NCBI GenBank assembly: GCA_015698045.1
Contig: BLAL01000197.1
Location: 1,612,001-1,676,000, forward strand
Length of the DNA: 64,000 bases
Direction: 5' to 3'
Origin: Rhizophagus clarus
Lineage: Eukaryota; Glomeromycota; Glomeromycetes; Glomerales; Glomeraceae
Positions 34,762 to 45,184 of this stretch are shown piece by piece; the stretch's first letter is position 1; every line of letters starts with the position of its first letter. The notes below the pieces were generated by a model. The model worked only from the letters and a program-made list of their open reading frames with translations, was not told the DNA's origin and did no database searches. The translations under genes and the position numbers were made by a program.

Positions 34762-35570
34762 TCTTATGGTTTGTTAAAGAATTAGAGGAGGAAGAAGTGT
34801 CGGAAGTATCAGAAATATCCATAGAAGGCAGATTTGTAATGATCGCGCTATTGATACGCTTGCCTAAAGCAACTGTATTTGCTCCCGTGAAGTGCGGAGT
34901 TCGTTTGTTTAGCAGTTTCGGGTTGGTAGGCTTTGAAGAAAAGCGCTGCTTGTTTTTCAAATTGTGCTTGTGAGGATTGTGAGAAAATTTGTGATGTTCC
35001 TCCTGTCTGATTTCTATGTGATGACTATCTTCTTGGTGAGTAATTGAGACCAGCTTATCCAGAGGAGAAGGTCTAATAGTTGGAATCTTGGCTAATTTCT
35101 TATTTCGTGCTGACCAATTGATATTGTAATCACGCGGCGAACCTGTAATTCGATAATTGTTAAAATGCACGGTCATTGCACATACGTTAAAAAGGTCACA
35201 TTCTGTGGAGAATTCTATTATGAATTTATCATCTGACTGCCTAAATACGTGGCAGGAGTTCTGCGCCATGTATGCTTCTTGTACCGCTGCTAGCGTGGTT
35301 TGATCGTCAAAACCAATGAATTCTCCACTGTATTTCTTCCTTGAGACAATATCAGTGTCTTTGGCATGGGCCGGGGCAAATCGGTACAAAATTCGATCTA
35401 TTTCAATAGATCATATATCTTTCAATTGTTTACATTTATCCAAATCCTTAACAGTAATAAAAACTGTGATAGTATCTGGGTTGTTTTTTGAAGGTTTCAA
35501 ACCCGATTTCTTGATAAAAAATCGACGTGAGCCCAATAATTTCGTAACTGCTTGTTCTATAGTGTCTCTG
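34727..35570 (-). pseudogene. LINE-2nd ORF1 fragment (RRM-like)
   Basis: The reading starts inside the protein at the edge of the neighbouring TIR element (RDTIEQAVTKLLGSRRFF), passes a TGA at about 35411-35413 (which could derive from CGA), and continues in the same frame from 35389 to 34727. The middle (SGEFIGFDDQTTLAAVQEAY and VCAMTVHFNNYRITG) resembles RRM-type ORF1 proteins of the other LINEs here. The C-terminal part is His/Lys/Ser-rich. ORF2 begins in another frame with a 35-bp overlap (34727-34761). Probably the RNA-binding partner of ORF2. Non-functional: truncated and with a stop. Confidence 0.65.
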
Positions 35571-35571
35571 G

Positions 35572-38500
35572 TAGTGTTCCGCAAACGATTTGGTCAAATC
35601 AAATCAATTCGGATTTGATTTGAAGTTTGATTTGATTCGATTTGATAATTTTGATTTGCAAATCAAATCCAAACTTCAAAACAAGATTTGAGTTCAAATC
35701 CAAATTAAAAAAAAAAGATTTGATTCGATTTCAAATCAAATTCAAATTAGCTTAAACTAATTCAATCAAATCCGAATCAAATCTGACAAATCCAAATCAA
35801 ATCCAAATCAAATCGAATTAAATATACATGACCTGGTTAAACGTAATTACAGGACCCCGAACAATACTAATGTATAAAGGCAGGGTCATGTGACTTGCCG
35901 ATCTAATCAGATAATCCGAATATCCGATCATTTTTTTTAATCATTTATCAGTTTATTTTTGTAGTGTTGCCGGACGAAAGGCACGACCGGACTTTTGGAA
36001 TTAAGGTAAGGGAGGGGTTGGGGAAGGTGTTTCGTTGTTTTTTTTTTAATTAATTAAGTATTAACTTTTTTTTTTACTTTTTGTAGTGTTGCCGGACGAA
36101 AAGCACGACCGGACTTTTGGAATTAAGGTAAGGGAGGGTGAGAAATGTTTTTCGGTGTTTTTTTTAACTAATTAATTAATTATTTTTTATTTTTATTTTT
36201 TGTAGTGTTGCCGGACGAAAGGCACGACCGGACTTTTGGAATTAAGGTAAGGGAGGGGTTGGGGGAGGTGTTTCGTTGTTTTTTTTTTAATTAATTTAAG
36301 TATTAACTTTTTTTTTACTTTTTGTAGTGTTGCCGGACGAAAAGCACGACCGGACTTTTGGAATTAAGGTAAGGGAGGGTGGGGAAGTGTTTTTCGGTGT
36401 TTTTTTTAACTATTTAATTAATTATTTTTTTTTATTTTTTTGTAGTGTTGCCGGACGAAAAGCACGACCGGACTTTTGGAATTAAGGTAAGGGAGGGGTT
36501 GGGGGAGGTGTTTCGTTGTTTTTTTCTTTAATTAATTAAGTATTAACTTTTTTTTTTACTTTTTGTAGTGTTGCCAGACGAAAAGCACGACCAGACTTTT
36601 GGAATTAAGGTAAGGGAGGGTTGGGGGAGGTGTTTCGTTGTTTTTTTTTAATTAATTAAGTATTAACCTTTTTTTTTATTTTTTTGTAGTGTTGCCGGAC
36701 GAAAAGCATGACCGGACTTTTGGAATTAAGGTAAGGGAGGGTGGGGGAAGTGTTTTTCGGTATTTTTTTTAACTAATTAATTGTTTTTTTTTTTATTTTT
36801 TTGTAGTGTTGCCGGACGAAAAGCACGACCGGACTTTTGGAATTAAGGTAAGGGAGGGTGGGGGAAGTGTTTTTCGGTATTTTTTTTAACTAATTAATTG
36901 TTTTTTTTTTATTTTTTTGTAGTGTTGCCGGACGAAAAGCACGACCGGACTTTTGGAATTAAGGTAAGGGAGGGTGGGGAAGTGTTTTTCGGTGTTTTTT
37001 TAACTATTTAATTAATTATTTTTTTTTTATTTTTTTGTAGTGTTGCCGGACGAAAAGCACGACCGGACTTTTGGAATTAAGGTAAGGGAGGGGTTGGGGG
37101 AGGTGTTTCGTTGTTTTTTTCTTTAATTAATTAAGTATTAACTTTTTTTTTTACTTTTTGTAGTGTTGCCAGACGAAAAGCACGACTGGTCTTTTGGAAT
37201 TAAGGTAAGGGAGGGTTGGGGGAGGTGTTTCGTTGTTTTTCTTAATTAATTAAGTATTAACCTTTTTTTTTATTTTTTTGTAGTGTTTCCGGACGAAAAG
37301 CATGACCGGACTTTTGGAATTAAGGTAAGGGAGGGTGGGGGAAGTGTTTTTCGGTATTTTTTTTAACTAATTGTTTTTTTTTTTATTTTTTGTAGTGTTG
37401 CCAGATGAAAAGCACGACCGGACTTTTGGAATTAAGGTAAGGGAGGGTGGGGAAGTGTTTTTCGGTGTTTTTTTTAACTATTTAATTAATTATTTTTTTT
37501 ATTTTTTTGTAGTGTTGCCGGACGAAATGCACGACCGGACTTTTGTAATTAAGGTAAGGGAGGGGTTGGGGGAGGTGTTTCGTTGTTTTTTTTTTTTTTA
37601 ATTAATTAAGTATTAACTTTTTTTTTACTTTTTGTAGTGTTGCCAGACGAAAAGCACGACCAGACTTTTGGAATTAAGGTAAGGGAGGGTTGGGGGAGGT
37701 GTTTCGTTGTTTTTTTTTAATTAATTAAGTATTAACCTTTTTTTTTATTTTTTGTAGTGTTGCCGGACGAAAAGCATGACCGGACTTTTGGAATTAAGGT
37801 AAGGGAGGGTGGGGGAAGTGTTTTTCGGTATTTTTTTTAACTAATTAATTGTTTTTTTTTTATTTTTTTGTAGTGTTGCCAGACGAAAAGCACGACCGGA
37901 CTTTTGGAATTAAGGTAAGGGAGGGTTGGGGGAGGTGTTTCGTTGTTTTTTTTTTAATTAATTAAGTATTGATTTTTTTTTTATTTTTTGTAGTGTTGCC
38001 GGACGAAAAGCACGACCGGACTTTTGGAATTAAGGTAAGGGAGGGTGGGTGAAGTGTTTTTCGGTATTTTTTTTAACAAATTAATTATTTTTTTTTTTAT
38101 TTTTGTAGTGTTGCCGGGCGAAAAACACGACCGGACTTTTGGAATTAGGGTATTAAAACCCGAAAAAGAATAATAAAAATAAATAAATTTGGTATAAAAT
38201 ACCGAAAAAAAGTGAAAAAATAAATAAAATAAAATAAATTTTGGTAAATACCGAGTAATTTAATTTACCGAAATTAGTATTTTTTAAAAATAAATCCACG
38301 TATATCTATTATAAACTCTACACAAACATAATATCCCAAATTGACCGATCTACGCAAACTCAATTTGTAGGTTTAAAAAGTAATTTCATATAAACTCTAC
38401 GCAAACCCGTATGTGAGTTATATTGGTATTATTCGGGGTCCTGTAATTACCGTAAATATTATTGGTAGTTACTGCAACCACATGATGTCCAACCCTCCTT

Positions 38501-38812
38501 AAACACACTAAAGAAATACGTTTCGCAACATTTTTTTATTAATATTGCGTTGCAAAACGCATTTTTTTATTTAAAATTCAACAAATCAAACCAAATCACA
38601 AATCTATTTGAATGAATTTGATTTGATTTGAATTTGAATTTGATTTGAATCGAATCAAATTTAAATCAAATCAAATCAAATTCAAATCAAATTTCAAATC
38701 AGATTTGAATGGTTTGATTCAAATCCAAATTCAAACTTTTCAGATTTGATTTGATCAAATCAAATTTCAAATCTAACCTGATTTGGTCTAATTTGATTTG
38801 TGCGGAACACTA
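35572..38812. mobile_element. TIR element filled with minisatellite, hAT-like ends
   Basis: A perfect 12-bp inverted repeat, TAGTGTTCCGCA (35572-35583) and TGCGGAACACTA (38801-38812), bounds the element. Just inside each end, CAAATCAAATC/TTTGATTTGA words fill about 240 bp (35590-35830 and 38575-38800), an inverted subterminal array. A second inverted pair lies further in: 35843-35869 and 38424-38450, 25 of 27 positions, containing GTAATTACAGGACCCCG. TAGTGTTCCG is a hAT-like end, but the 8-bp flanks differ (GTCTCTGG against ACTATATG), so no target duplication supports it. No protein-coding gene recognised. Confidence 0.6.
35950..38160 (+). repeat. 19-copy minisatellite of exon-like units (~119 bp)
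   Basis: The TGTTGCCGG landmark occurs 19 times: 35965, 36087, 36206, 36328, 36446, 36569, 36690, 36807, 36923, 37041, 37164, 37284, 37396, 37513, 37638, 37758, 37874, 37994 and 38109 (spacing 112-125). Each unit has a T-rich tract ending TTTTTGTAG, then 41 nt from TGTTGCCGG to GGAATTAAG, then GTAAGGGAGGG, the exact look of a short exon between a strong acceptor and donor. The 41-nt part is far better conserved than the T-rich spacers. Two spacer types (TTTCGTTG...AAGTATTAAC and TTTTCGGT...AACTAATTAA) tend to alternate. The last copy has lost its donor (GAATTAGGGT). As 41 is not divisible by 3, each inclusion would shift frame. Confidence 0.85.
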
Positions 38813-39186
38813 ACTATATGTATTCTAATTTTTTCAAACCCCAGGTGTTGCAACTCCGGTGCTTGTATTAATATTATGAAAACTTTTGTTTAAAATAAAA
38901 TATTTATTTCTTACTACTATGATAGGCGAATATTACTGCAACTATTTACTCAGAATTGGAGGTGTCTGTGGGCGTACCTGCTGTCGGTCTGAAGGGTGCC
39001 ATGAACATTGGAAAGCTAGCCGGGAAGCGTTTTCCTTAGTGTATGTGGCAAGCCGACTAGCTCTAAACCTGGTCTTTGTAGAAAACATGCTAGTGGATAT
39101 TATGTAACCCAATATATTAATAGGTTTTGAGATAGAGCCTTGGGTACATATCAGGAAGTATAATAGTCCAACCTTCCTTGTATACA

Positions 39187-39285
39187 TGCTCTGCTTCGCA
39201 TCTTCGATGCTCCGCAGAGTTCTTAAACCTATTTTGTGTACATGCTCTGCTCTGCATCTTCGATGTTCCGCAAAGTTCCTGTATA
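39187..39285 (+). repeat. Two tandem GC-richer hairpin units
   Basis: Both units read TACATGCTCTGCT, then GCATCTTCGATG and CCGCAGAG or CCGCAAAG, then TTC. In the first, CTCTGC pairs with GCAGAG and GCATC with GATGC around a TTC loop. The second keeps the inner stem. It might be a transcribed structured RNA or a transposon end; nothing identifies it. Confidence 0.5.
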
Positions 39286-39630
39286 CACTATTTGATATAA
39301 TTTTAAGGTGAGACTTAGCCAGGTGAATTTTTTTTTACACTTATGGGTGAGACTTTATCTTAGTGAATTTTTTTTTTTACACCTAACCCGAATTTTTTTC
39401 TTAATGCTTATTTGAAAGAATTGGCTCCAGAATGGCTTCCTGCATATTAAAAATAATGGTATACTAGAATATGGTTAATATCCTTTTAACTTTATTTTTG
39501 AATACAAAAAATTTACACCTAAGACAAGCTTAGGTGTAAATTTTTTATTTTGTTTACGCACATAAATCAGCTTTAGAATTAATTCTAGGATAACATAAAA
39601 TCTGATATGCAAATTATGCTTGACAGGTCG

Positions 39631-39674
39631 AACGCTGAACACACTCGAACACTTCAGTCCTCGGTGTTCAGCGT
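39631..39674. repeat. 12-bp perfect inverted repeat (hairpin)
   Basis: AACGCTGAACAC and GTGTTCAGCGTT are separated by about 20 nt containing CTCGAACACTTCAG. It stands out as GC-richer than its surroundings. Confidence 0.6.
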
Positions 39675-40139
39675 TCTCCTAAGGGGCAAGCAATATGGCA
39701 TACTTTTTTCGTTATATTATTTGAGATTAAAATTGGGCCAGCGCGTTAACAAAGATGGTTATCTCCTTTAACTTGAAAACTAAAAATTTGGATAAGAAGA
39801 TATGTTAACAGGATTTGAGCTCCAGCCTGATTTAAAACTTAAATTCAATATCATATTTCAATATATTTCCTGGTCTTGAGAACAAATTTGGGGTTAAAAA
39901 AAGATTACATAAATTTCATATATTGGGAAAGTAGCCAGGTGGATGCTACACATCTGTATACCTATACAGTGAAATCTGTCCCAGAACCCCCATTTTGTTC
40001 TATATATTACATATATGAAATATTGATGAACAGATCCTAAAAATTATAATAAAACTATTTTAGTAAGTTCATATTTTCAGTAATTTAATTATAAAATATT
40101 ATTATAATTTTATTTTTTCTTAATCAAGAGAGAATAAAA

Positions 40140-40960
40140 TTTTATATAATGAGAGTGAGAATTTTCCACCTGAAAGAAATGTTACTAAACAACTTAGAGA
40201 TGATACTAACCAAGATCAAGATATTGATGAAAGATCTGAAGGTTGAAAAGATAGTGAAATTAAAATCTTACTTGATTATTTTCAAGAAAATTTCTCATCT
40301 TGATCCAAAGGAAATAAAACTAAGTTTTATAATGATGTAGCAAGAAATATTTTACCAAATAAAGAACCAATTGCAATAAAAAGTAAAATTTTGTTTCTTT
40401 AGTTCTTTATTTTTGTTTTTTGTTTAAATTATTAACCTTTTAATTATTTATTTTAAGGTAAACTTGCATAATTAATAAAGAAATACAAAACTATTAAAAA
40501 GCATAATAATCAATCTGGTGTAGAACGAAAGAACTGGTATTGGTATAATACGTTAGATTTGATTTTTGGTACATGTAAAAACATAGCTCCTTCATTTTTA
40601 GCAAATAAATCAATAAGTGATAAAATTGATGATACTGACGGAAGAGAAAAATGAAGTTAAAAAGGTAGGAAATAAAAAATAAAAGGTTAAAAATAATATT
40701 GAAGTTATGGTAATAGCAATTGTTGAAATGAATCAAACATGAGAAAAAATTTGGGAAAAAAAATATCAATTGAAATAGAAAAAATGAATAAAAATTTTGA
40801 ATTAAAAATGAAAAAAATAGGAGCTGAAAAAGAAAGGTGAACATATGAATGTGAGAAAGAAGAGAAAGAAAGAGAGAGAATGAAAATAAAATTTGAATTA
40901 AAAATGAAAGAATTAGAATTAATATATCAAAGAAGAAATTAATGTTGTATTAATTTTTAG
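40140..40960 (+). pseudogene. Harbinger-associated Myb/SANT-like protein, decayed
   Basis: One frame reads NFPPERNVTKQLRDDTNQDQ, then a TGA where the domain's first Trp would stand, then KDSEIKILLDYFQENFSS. It continues past another stop to KGNKTKFYNDVARNILPNKE. After an AT-rich gap ending TTTTAAG (near 40457) the signal resumes with KKYKTIKKHNNQSGVERKNW and TLDLIFGTCKNIAPSF. This is the usual helix pattern of the Myb/SANT-like partner, which guides the transposase to the element ends. The tail (40650-40940) is Lys/Glu-rich coiled-coil. In-frame stops make it a pseudogene. Confidence 0.6.
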
Positions 40961-41237
40961 TTTTATAGTTTTGAAATTTTAGTTTATTATTTTTTAGTCT
41001 TATAATTTTTAATTTAATAATCTTAATCTTATAATATTAATTTAGTTTTCTAATAATCGTTAATTTTGGTTTAACAAATAACAAATTTCTTTTATTTGAA
41101 TCTTTAAAATAATCAAATTAATTGATTTATAATTTGATCTTTTTTATTTCTCCTTCTTTTTTTAAATTGCTTTCATTTAAATTACTTAAATTATTTTCAT
41201 CATCATCGTCACTTTCACTATCATCACTATTATTATC

Positions 41238-42279
41238 ATTTTCATCTAATTCATTTTAACTATCATTATTTGTTTCTAGAAAATTATGCAAAATTATACA
41301 ACATTTAGTTAAATTAGCTACAGTAGATATTTTTTTAACAAATAGTCCTTTTAAACAACTAAATCTATTTTTAAGTTTACCAAAAGCATTTTCTATGACA
41401 ACACAATGTAAGGAATGAGTAACATTAAAATGAGTTTGCAAATTAGTTACAGAATTATTAAAGGGCTTAATAAGAAAACTAAATAAAGGATATGCTGAAT
41501 CTTCAAGTAAATAATCCCATCCTTTTATAAGTATTCTATAGTTTTAATAAAAATATGAATTTTAATACACTTTTGCATCATGTACTGACATTAACCATCC
41601 TATCTCATAATCAATAAAGATTCCATTATAATCAACAATACCTTGACATCGAATTGAATATTTTTTTTCACAAATTTCAAGTTGTTTTAAAGAAGCAGTT
41701 TCTAGTATTATATGAGTCCTATCAATAGCATTAATAATATTATTAAATTCTCTAATATTTCTAAATCCTATATAAACTTTTTTTCGTAATTCTTTTGTGG
41801 GCTATATGATTAATGAACTTTTTAATGAAAAAATAGTTGACATAACTTTTTTGCAAAATAAATAAACAGTACTTTCTGAAATATCAAATCTTGAACATAT
41901 ACTAAAAATTTCATCTTTTGAATCTACTCTATGTAAAAAAAATGGCCAGTTGTAATTCAACTGAAGCTTGTTGTTTATTGCCAGTTGATTGAAAAATTGA
42001 ATATGTTCCAATTTTTGTTGCAAGATTTTGAAAACTTTGAGAATCCATTCTCATGATTTTTTTAAACCTAATATCATCATATTTAGGAAGAATAGAATGC
42101 CACCATTCTTGAGATTTGGCTATGTTGTATTTACGTGATTCTAAATAATAAGAATCTAATAAAGAATATAATCTAAGACTAATTAATTTACTTTCTTTAG
42201 CTTCAAATTGTTCTTCAAAATTGTTAGATTCATTATTAGAATCCTCAAAAATCTGACTTGATTTAATAAAATTTATCAT
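41238..42279 (-). pseudogene. PIF/Harbinger DDE transposase, decayed
   Basis: Starts at ATG 42279 (MINFIKSSQIFEDSNNESNN) with an acidic lead, then SQEWWHSILPKYDDIRFKKI and MRMDSQSFQNL. The frame shifts near 41940 and goes on through FDISESTVYLFCKKVMSTIF. Catalytic positions are visible: NAIDRTHI (first Asp, near 41720), SVHDAKVY (second Asp, near 41580) and VIENAFGKLKNRFSCLKGLF (Glu, near 41385), ending CCIILHNFLE. These are DDE_Tnp_4 family hallmarks. Two TAA codons near 41560-41540 and the frameshift inactivate it. Confidence 0.8.
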
Positions 42280-42599
42280 TAATAAATTTTCAATATCTTT
42301 TTAGTATGATATTTGTAAGTAAAAAATTTTTTTAAATATAAAAATTTTCATTTGTCAAATATACAAATCAAATAGGTTGATCAAAAATAATCTGATCAAA
42401 ATGAGAAATCAGTATGCTCAATTCTGATTTTAATCACATGTTCAGATTGATCAACAGATTTTATGATCAAAAATCTAATGATCAGAATTGAACAGGCCTA
42501 ATAACTTTCTAATAGTAGATAATTGAAAGTAGTATTAGTAAATAATTAGCTATTAAAAACGTAAAATAAAACTACATCAGGAAATTTTATAGTGCGAAA

Positions 42600-42985
42600 A
42601 GTTGCGCAAGATTACGCATCATAATATTTCGTAAGTTTCCAGACCCGCCGCAAGTTTGCGGAAGAGTAATATTTTGTAACTTTTTAAAATATTTCGAAAT
42701 ATTATGATATGCAAAGTTTCGTAATTTTACAGTTCGTAATATTCCGTAATTTTACGCATTCGCAATATTTCATAATTTTACATAATATTTCGTAAGTTTC
42801 CAGACCCGCCGCAAGTTTGCGTAAGCGTAATATTTTGTAACTTTTCAAAATATTTCGAAATATTACGATATACGTAATTTTACGGTTCGTAATATTGTGT
42901 AATTTTATTGCGTAATATTTCGCAACTTTTTAAAATATTTTGACGATTCGTAATTTTACATAAATATTTTGTAATGTTTCAAAAT
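42600..42985. repeat. Left subterminal array, 161-bp unit
   Basis: The phrase TAATATTTCGTAAGTTTCCA begins at 42622 and again at 42783 (161 bp), each followed by GACCCGCCGCAAGTTTGCG. Between them, short words TTCGTAATATT, AATTTTACG and AAATATTTCGAAATATT repeat in both orientations. Confidence 0.75.
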
Positions 42986-43084
42986 TCATTTTTGTACTAT
43001 AAGTTTATATAATGTATATTTTATTAGATATAATATGAATTAAATTATAAAAAATTACAAGTATTTATTACTATATACAGAATA

Positions 43085-43905
43085 TATAAAAGTAAAAAAA
43101 GAAAGAGTAACGATACAATTAGATGTAAAAAGAAGAGAAACAGCTATAGTAACGTTGGTATTAGATATAAAGATAAAAGAAATATTGTTAGTATTGTTAG
43201 TGTTATTAATATAGAGTAAAAAAAGTTAAAGAAACAGTAGAAACATGGATATTATTGTTAGTATTAAAGTACAAGTAAAAGAAAAAAAGGAAACGTAGAT
43301 AATATTGTTAGTATTACGATATAAAGTAACAATTAGGGTAAAAAACGCGTTAGTATTAAAACAATTAGTATTGATAAACAAATATTTCTATACCTGCAAA
43401 GAATAAACTAAAAATAAAAGAAAGAGGAAAAATAAACATGTTGTTGGTATTAAGTAAAAGGAGTAAAAAAAACATAATTAGTATTGTTAGTATCGTTAGT
43501 ATTGAAGTAAAAGTAAAAAGGAATAAAGGAAATATGGATATTATTGTTAGTATTATGACACAAAGTAACAGAGGTAAAAAGAAAACGAAAATAATTAGTA
43601 TTAATAAACAAATATTTCTATATCTGCAAAGAATAAACTAAAAATAAAAGAAAGGGGAGACAAAATAAAAAATAAACATGTTGTTAGTATTAAGTAAAAG
43701 GAGTAAAAAAAACATAATTAGTATTATTAGTATCGATCGTTAGTATTAAAGTACAAGTAAAAAAAAATAAAGGAAACATGTATATTATTGTCAGTATTAC
43801 GATACAAAGTAAAAAAGAAGTAAAAAATAATGAAATAATTATTATTAATAAACAAATATTTCTATACCTGCAAAGTAATAAATTATGAAATATATGTAAA
43901 TATTC
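43085..43905 (+). repeat. TTAGTATTA/AAGTAAAAG-rich repeat, partly tandem (~235 bp)
   Basis: The phrase AACAAATATTTCTATACCTG (once TATCTG) recurs near 43378, 43608 and 43851. Between them are GTTAGTATT and AGTAAAAGGAGTAAAAAAAA words, giving a ~235-bp tandem unit in nearly three copies. Compositionally similar to 15400-15830 in the CACTA-like element. Confidence 0.65.
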
Positions 43906-44719
43906 TGTATATAATTAAAAAATATTGAACAAAAGGATAAAGAAATAATAAAAAGAAGAGAAAAATATTGAACAAAAAAATAAAGAAATAAAGAGACAAA
44001 AAATAAATAAAACAAAAAACGCGTGCAGATTAAATCACATGCAAGGATCAGCCTAATTTTGATTGGCCAGAAAATACAATACTGTATGCACAATCATATC
44101 ATGCAGATTATAATTATCAACAACGCGGGTGTGACATAAATAAATCGTGACTGAAACTTGTGTTCAATTTGTGTTCAATTTGTGTTGATAATTCTGGTAA
44201 AAAATTATTAATTTTAGCCAAATTTCGTTAAATTTGTTAAATTTGTGTTGAATTTGTGTTGAATTTGTGTTGCGTAATTTTTTATTTATCACAAGGGGAT
44301 GATATTTAGTAATTGCATGTACGATGTACAAGATTTTTTTTTATGATTTTTTTAAGAAATGTACGCAAAATATTTAATCAGAATATAATTATTTTTAATT
44401 AAATTGATTAAAAAAAATTAATTTTTTTAAGAAATGTATGCGAAATATTTAAAATTCAATAGAATGTGCTAATAATAAATTGTTTTATTTTTAAATATGA
44501 TATATTGATATTTATATTTAAAACAATTAAACATGTACATGATTTAATTAATATGTTTAATGATGAAAAGTGTAATAAATTAAATTTTAATTGAAACGAG
44601 AAATAAAATCAAACCAAAGAGGTATTGTTCAAATTTTATTTAAAGTGACATTTTACGACTTTCTTTCAAATTTTTACTCATCCCAAAATCAAATTATAAA
44701 AATCAAATCTAAACTAATA
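43906..44719. other. Upstream region of the SANT-like gene
   Basis: No other gene. It includes direct repeats of TTCAATTTGTG/TTGAATTTGTG (44160-44275), with a counterpart (CTCAATTTGAGTTGATAAA) upstream of the CACTA-borne SANT pseudogene near 16375. Confidence 0.4.
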
Positions 44720-44912
44720 ATGCCTCTCCACACACGTTCACGTCGTTCCCACTATAACATCCATTAGAACTGGGCTATGATGGATGAACTTGTTGACATA
44801 CGCCGAGACAGAAACCGTGCCTACCACAATATTAATGGTAGAAGCCGCTATGATTTTTGGGACTCTGTTGCCAATAGGTTCATATGACTAATATCTATAA
44901 TTTCTTTAAGAA

Positions 44913-44927
44913 AGAATTTAAATTCAA
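44913..44927. repeat. Target-site copy 1 (left of LINE-L)
   Basis: AGAATTTAAATTCAA, directly before the 3' end of LINE-L (minus-strand element). Identical to 53094-53108 and 61263-61277. Confidence 0.9.
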
Positions 44928-45184
44928 GGGCAAACGCGGCATAGTAGCCAATATTTTTATTAATTATTATTAAATCGATACAATTCATAAAACATAAAAA
45001 GAAAACAAGATAAAATAAAACTAACTAAAAATAAAACTATATAGTCTCCTAAGTAAAAATAAAGTAATAAAATTAATCTAAAAGAAAAATCGCATTACAC
45101 TAAATTTCCCTAGATCTTCCTCCTTGATATATTCCAACCAAAGTAGAAGCAACTATGCTAACATAATAACGGATAACACGCCCA

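Larger units (their letters stand above)
25829..35571 (-). mobile_element. LINE-2nd: RNase H-type non-LTR retrotransposon, interrupted
   Basis: Minus-strand element of about 6.9 kb excluding the Ginger insertion (31015-33805). A poly(T) run at 25829-25852 marks its poly(A) tail. Order from 5': ORF1 (35570-34727), overlapping ORF2 with endonuclease, reverse transcriptase, RNase H and a CCHC finger. It is less decayed than LINE-1st: the reverse transcriptase segment of 703 codons is intact. The 5' end abuts the TIR element at 35572, and the N-terminal half of ORF1 is missing. Confidence 0.88.
38813..40139. other. Gene-free region with GC-richer hairpins
   Basis: No gene is supported. A GC-richer patch at about 38955-39075 includes a 73-codon frame that matches nothing I know. 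At 39186-39285 a ~60-bp unit with CTCTGC, GCATCTTCGATGC and GCAGAG (foldable) is repeated twice. At 39506-39547 lies AATTTACACCTAAG with its inverse CTTAGGTGTAAATT. At 39631-39674 lie AACGCTGAACAC and its exact inverse GTGTTCAGCGTT. Confidence 0.45.
40140..42507. mobile_element. Decayed PIF/Harbinger element
   Basis: It has the two convergent genes expected of PIF/Harbinger: a Myb/SANT-like protein on plus (40140-40960) and a DDE transposase on minus (42279-41238). The right end reads GATCAGAATTGAACAGGCC followed by TAA, as expected for a GGCCTGTTC-type terminal repeat and a TNA target duplication. Inside it GATCA words recur (42380-42490). I found no matching left terminal repeat, so the left boundary is only the start of the coding signal. 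Both genes are broken. Confidence 0.7.

Noticed and set aside
37371..37601. 76-residue open frame in the minisatellite as a protein gene
   Set aside because: It only reads through two repeat units including their T-rich intron-like spacers; other unit pairs are not open in the same way.
38886..39107. 73-residue open frame in the GC-richer patch
   Set aside because: No recognisable domain, no splice context, and an equally long frame on the other strand; GC content alone explains the openness.
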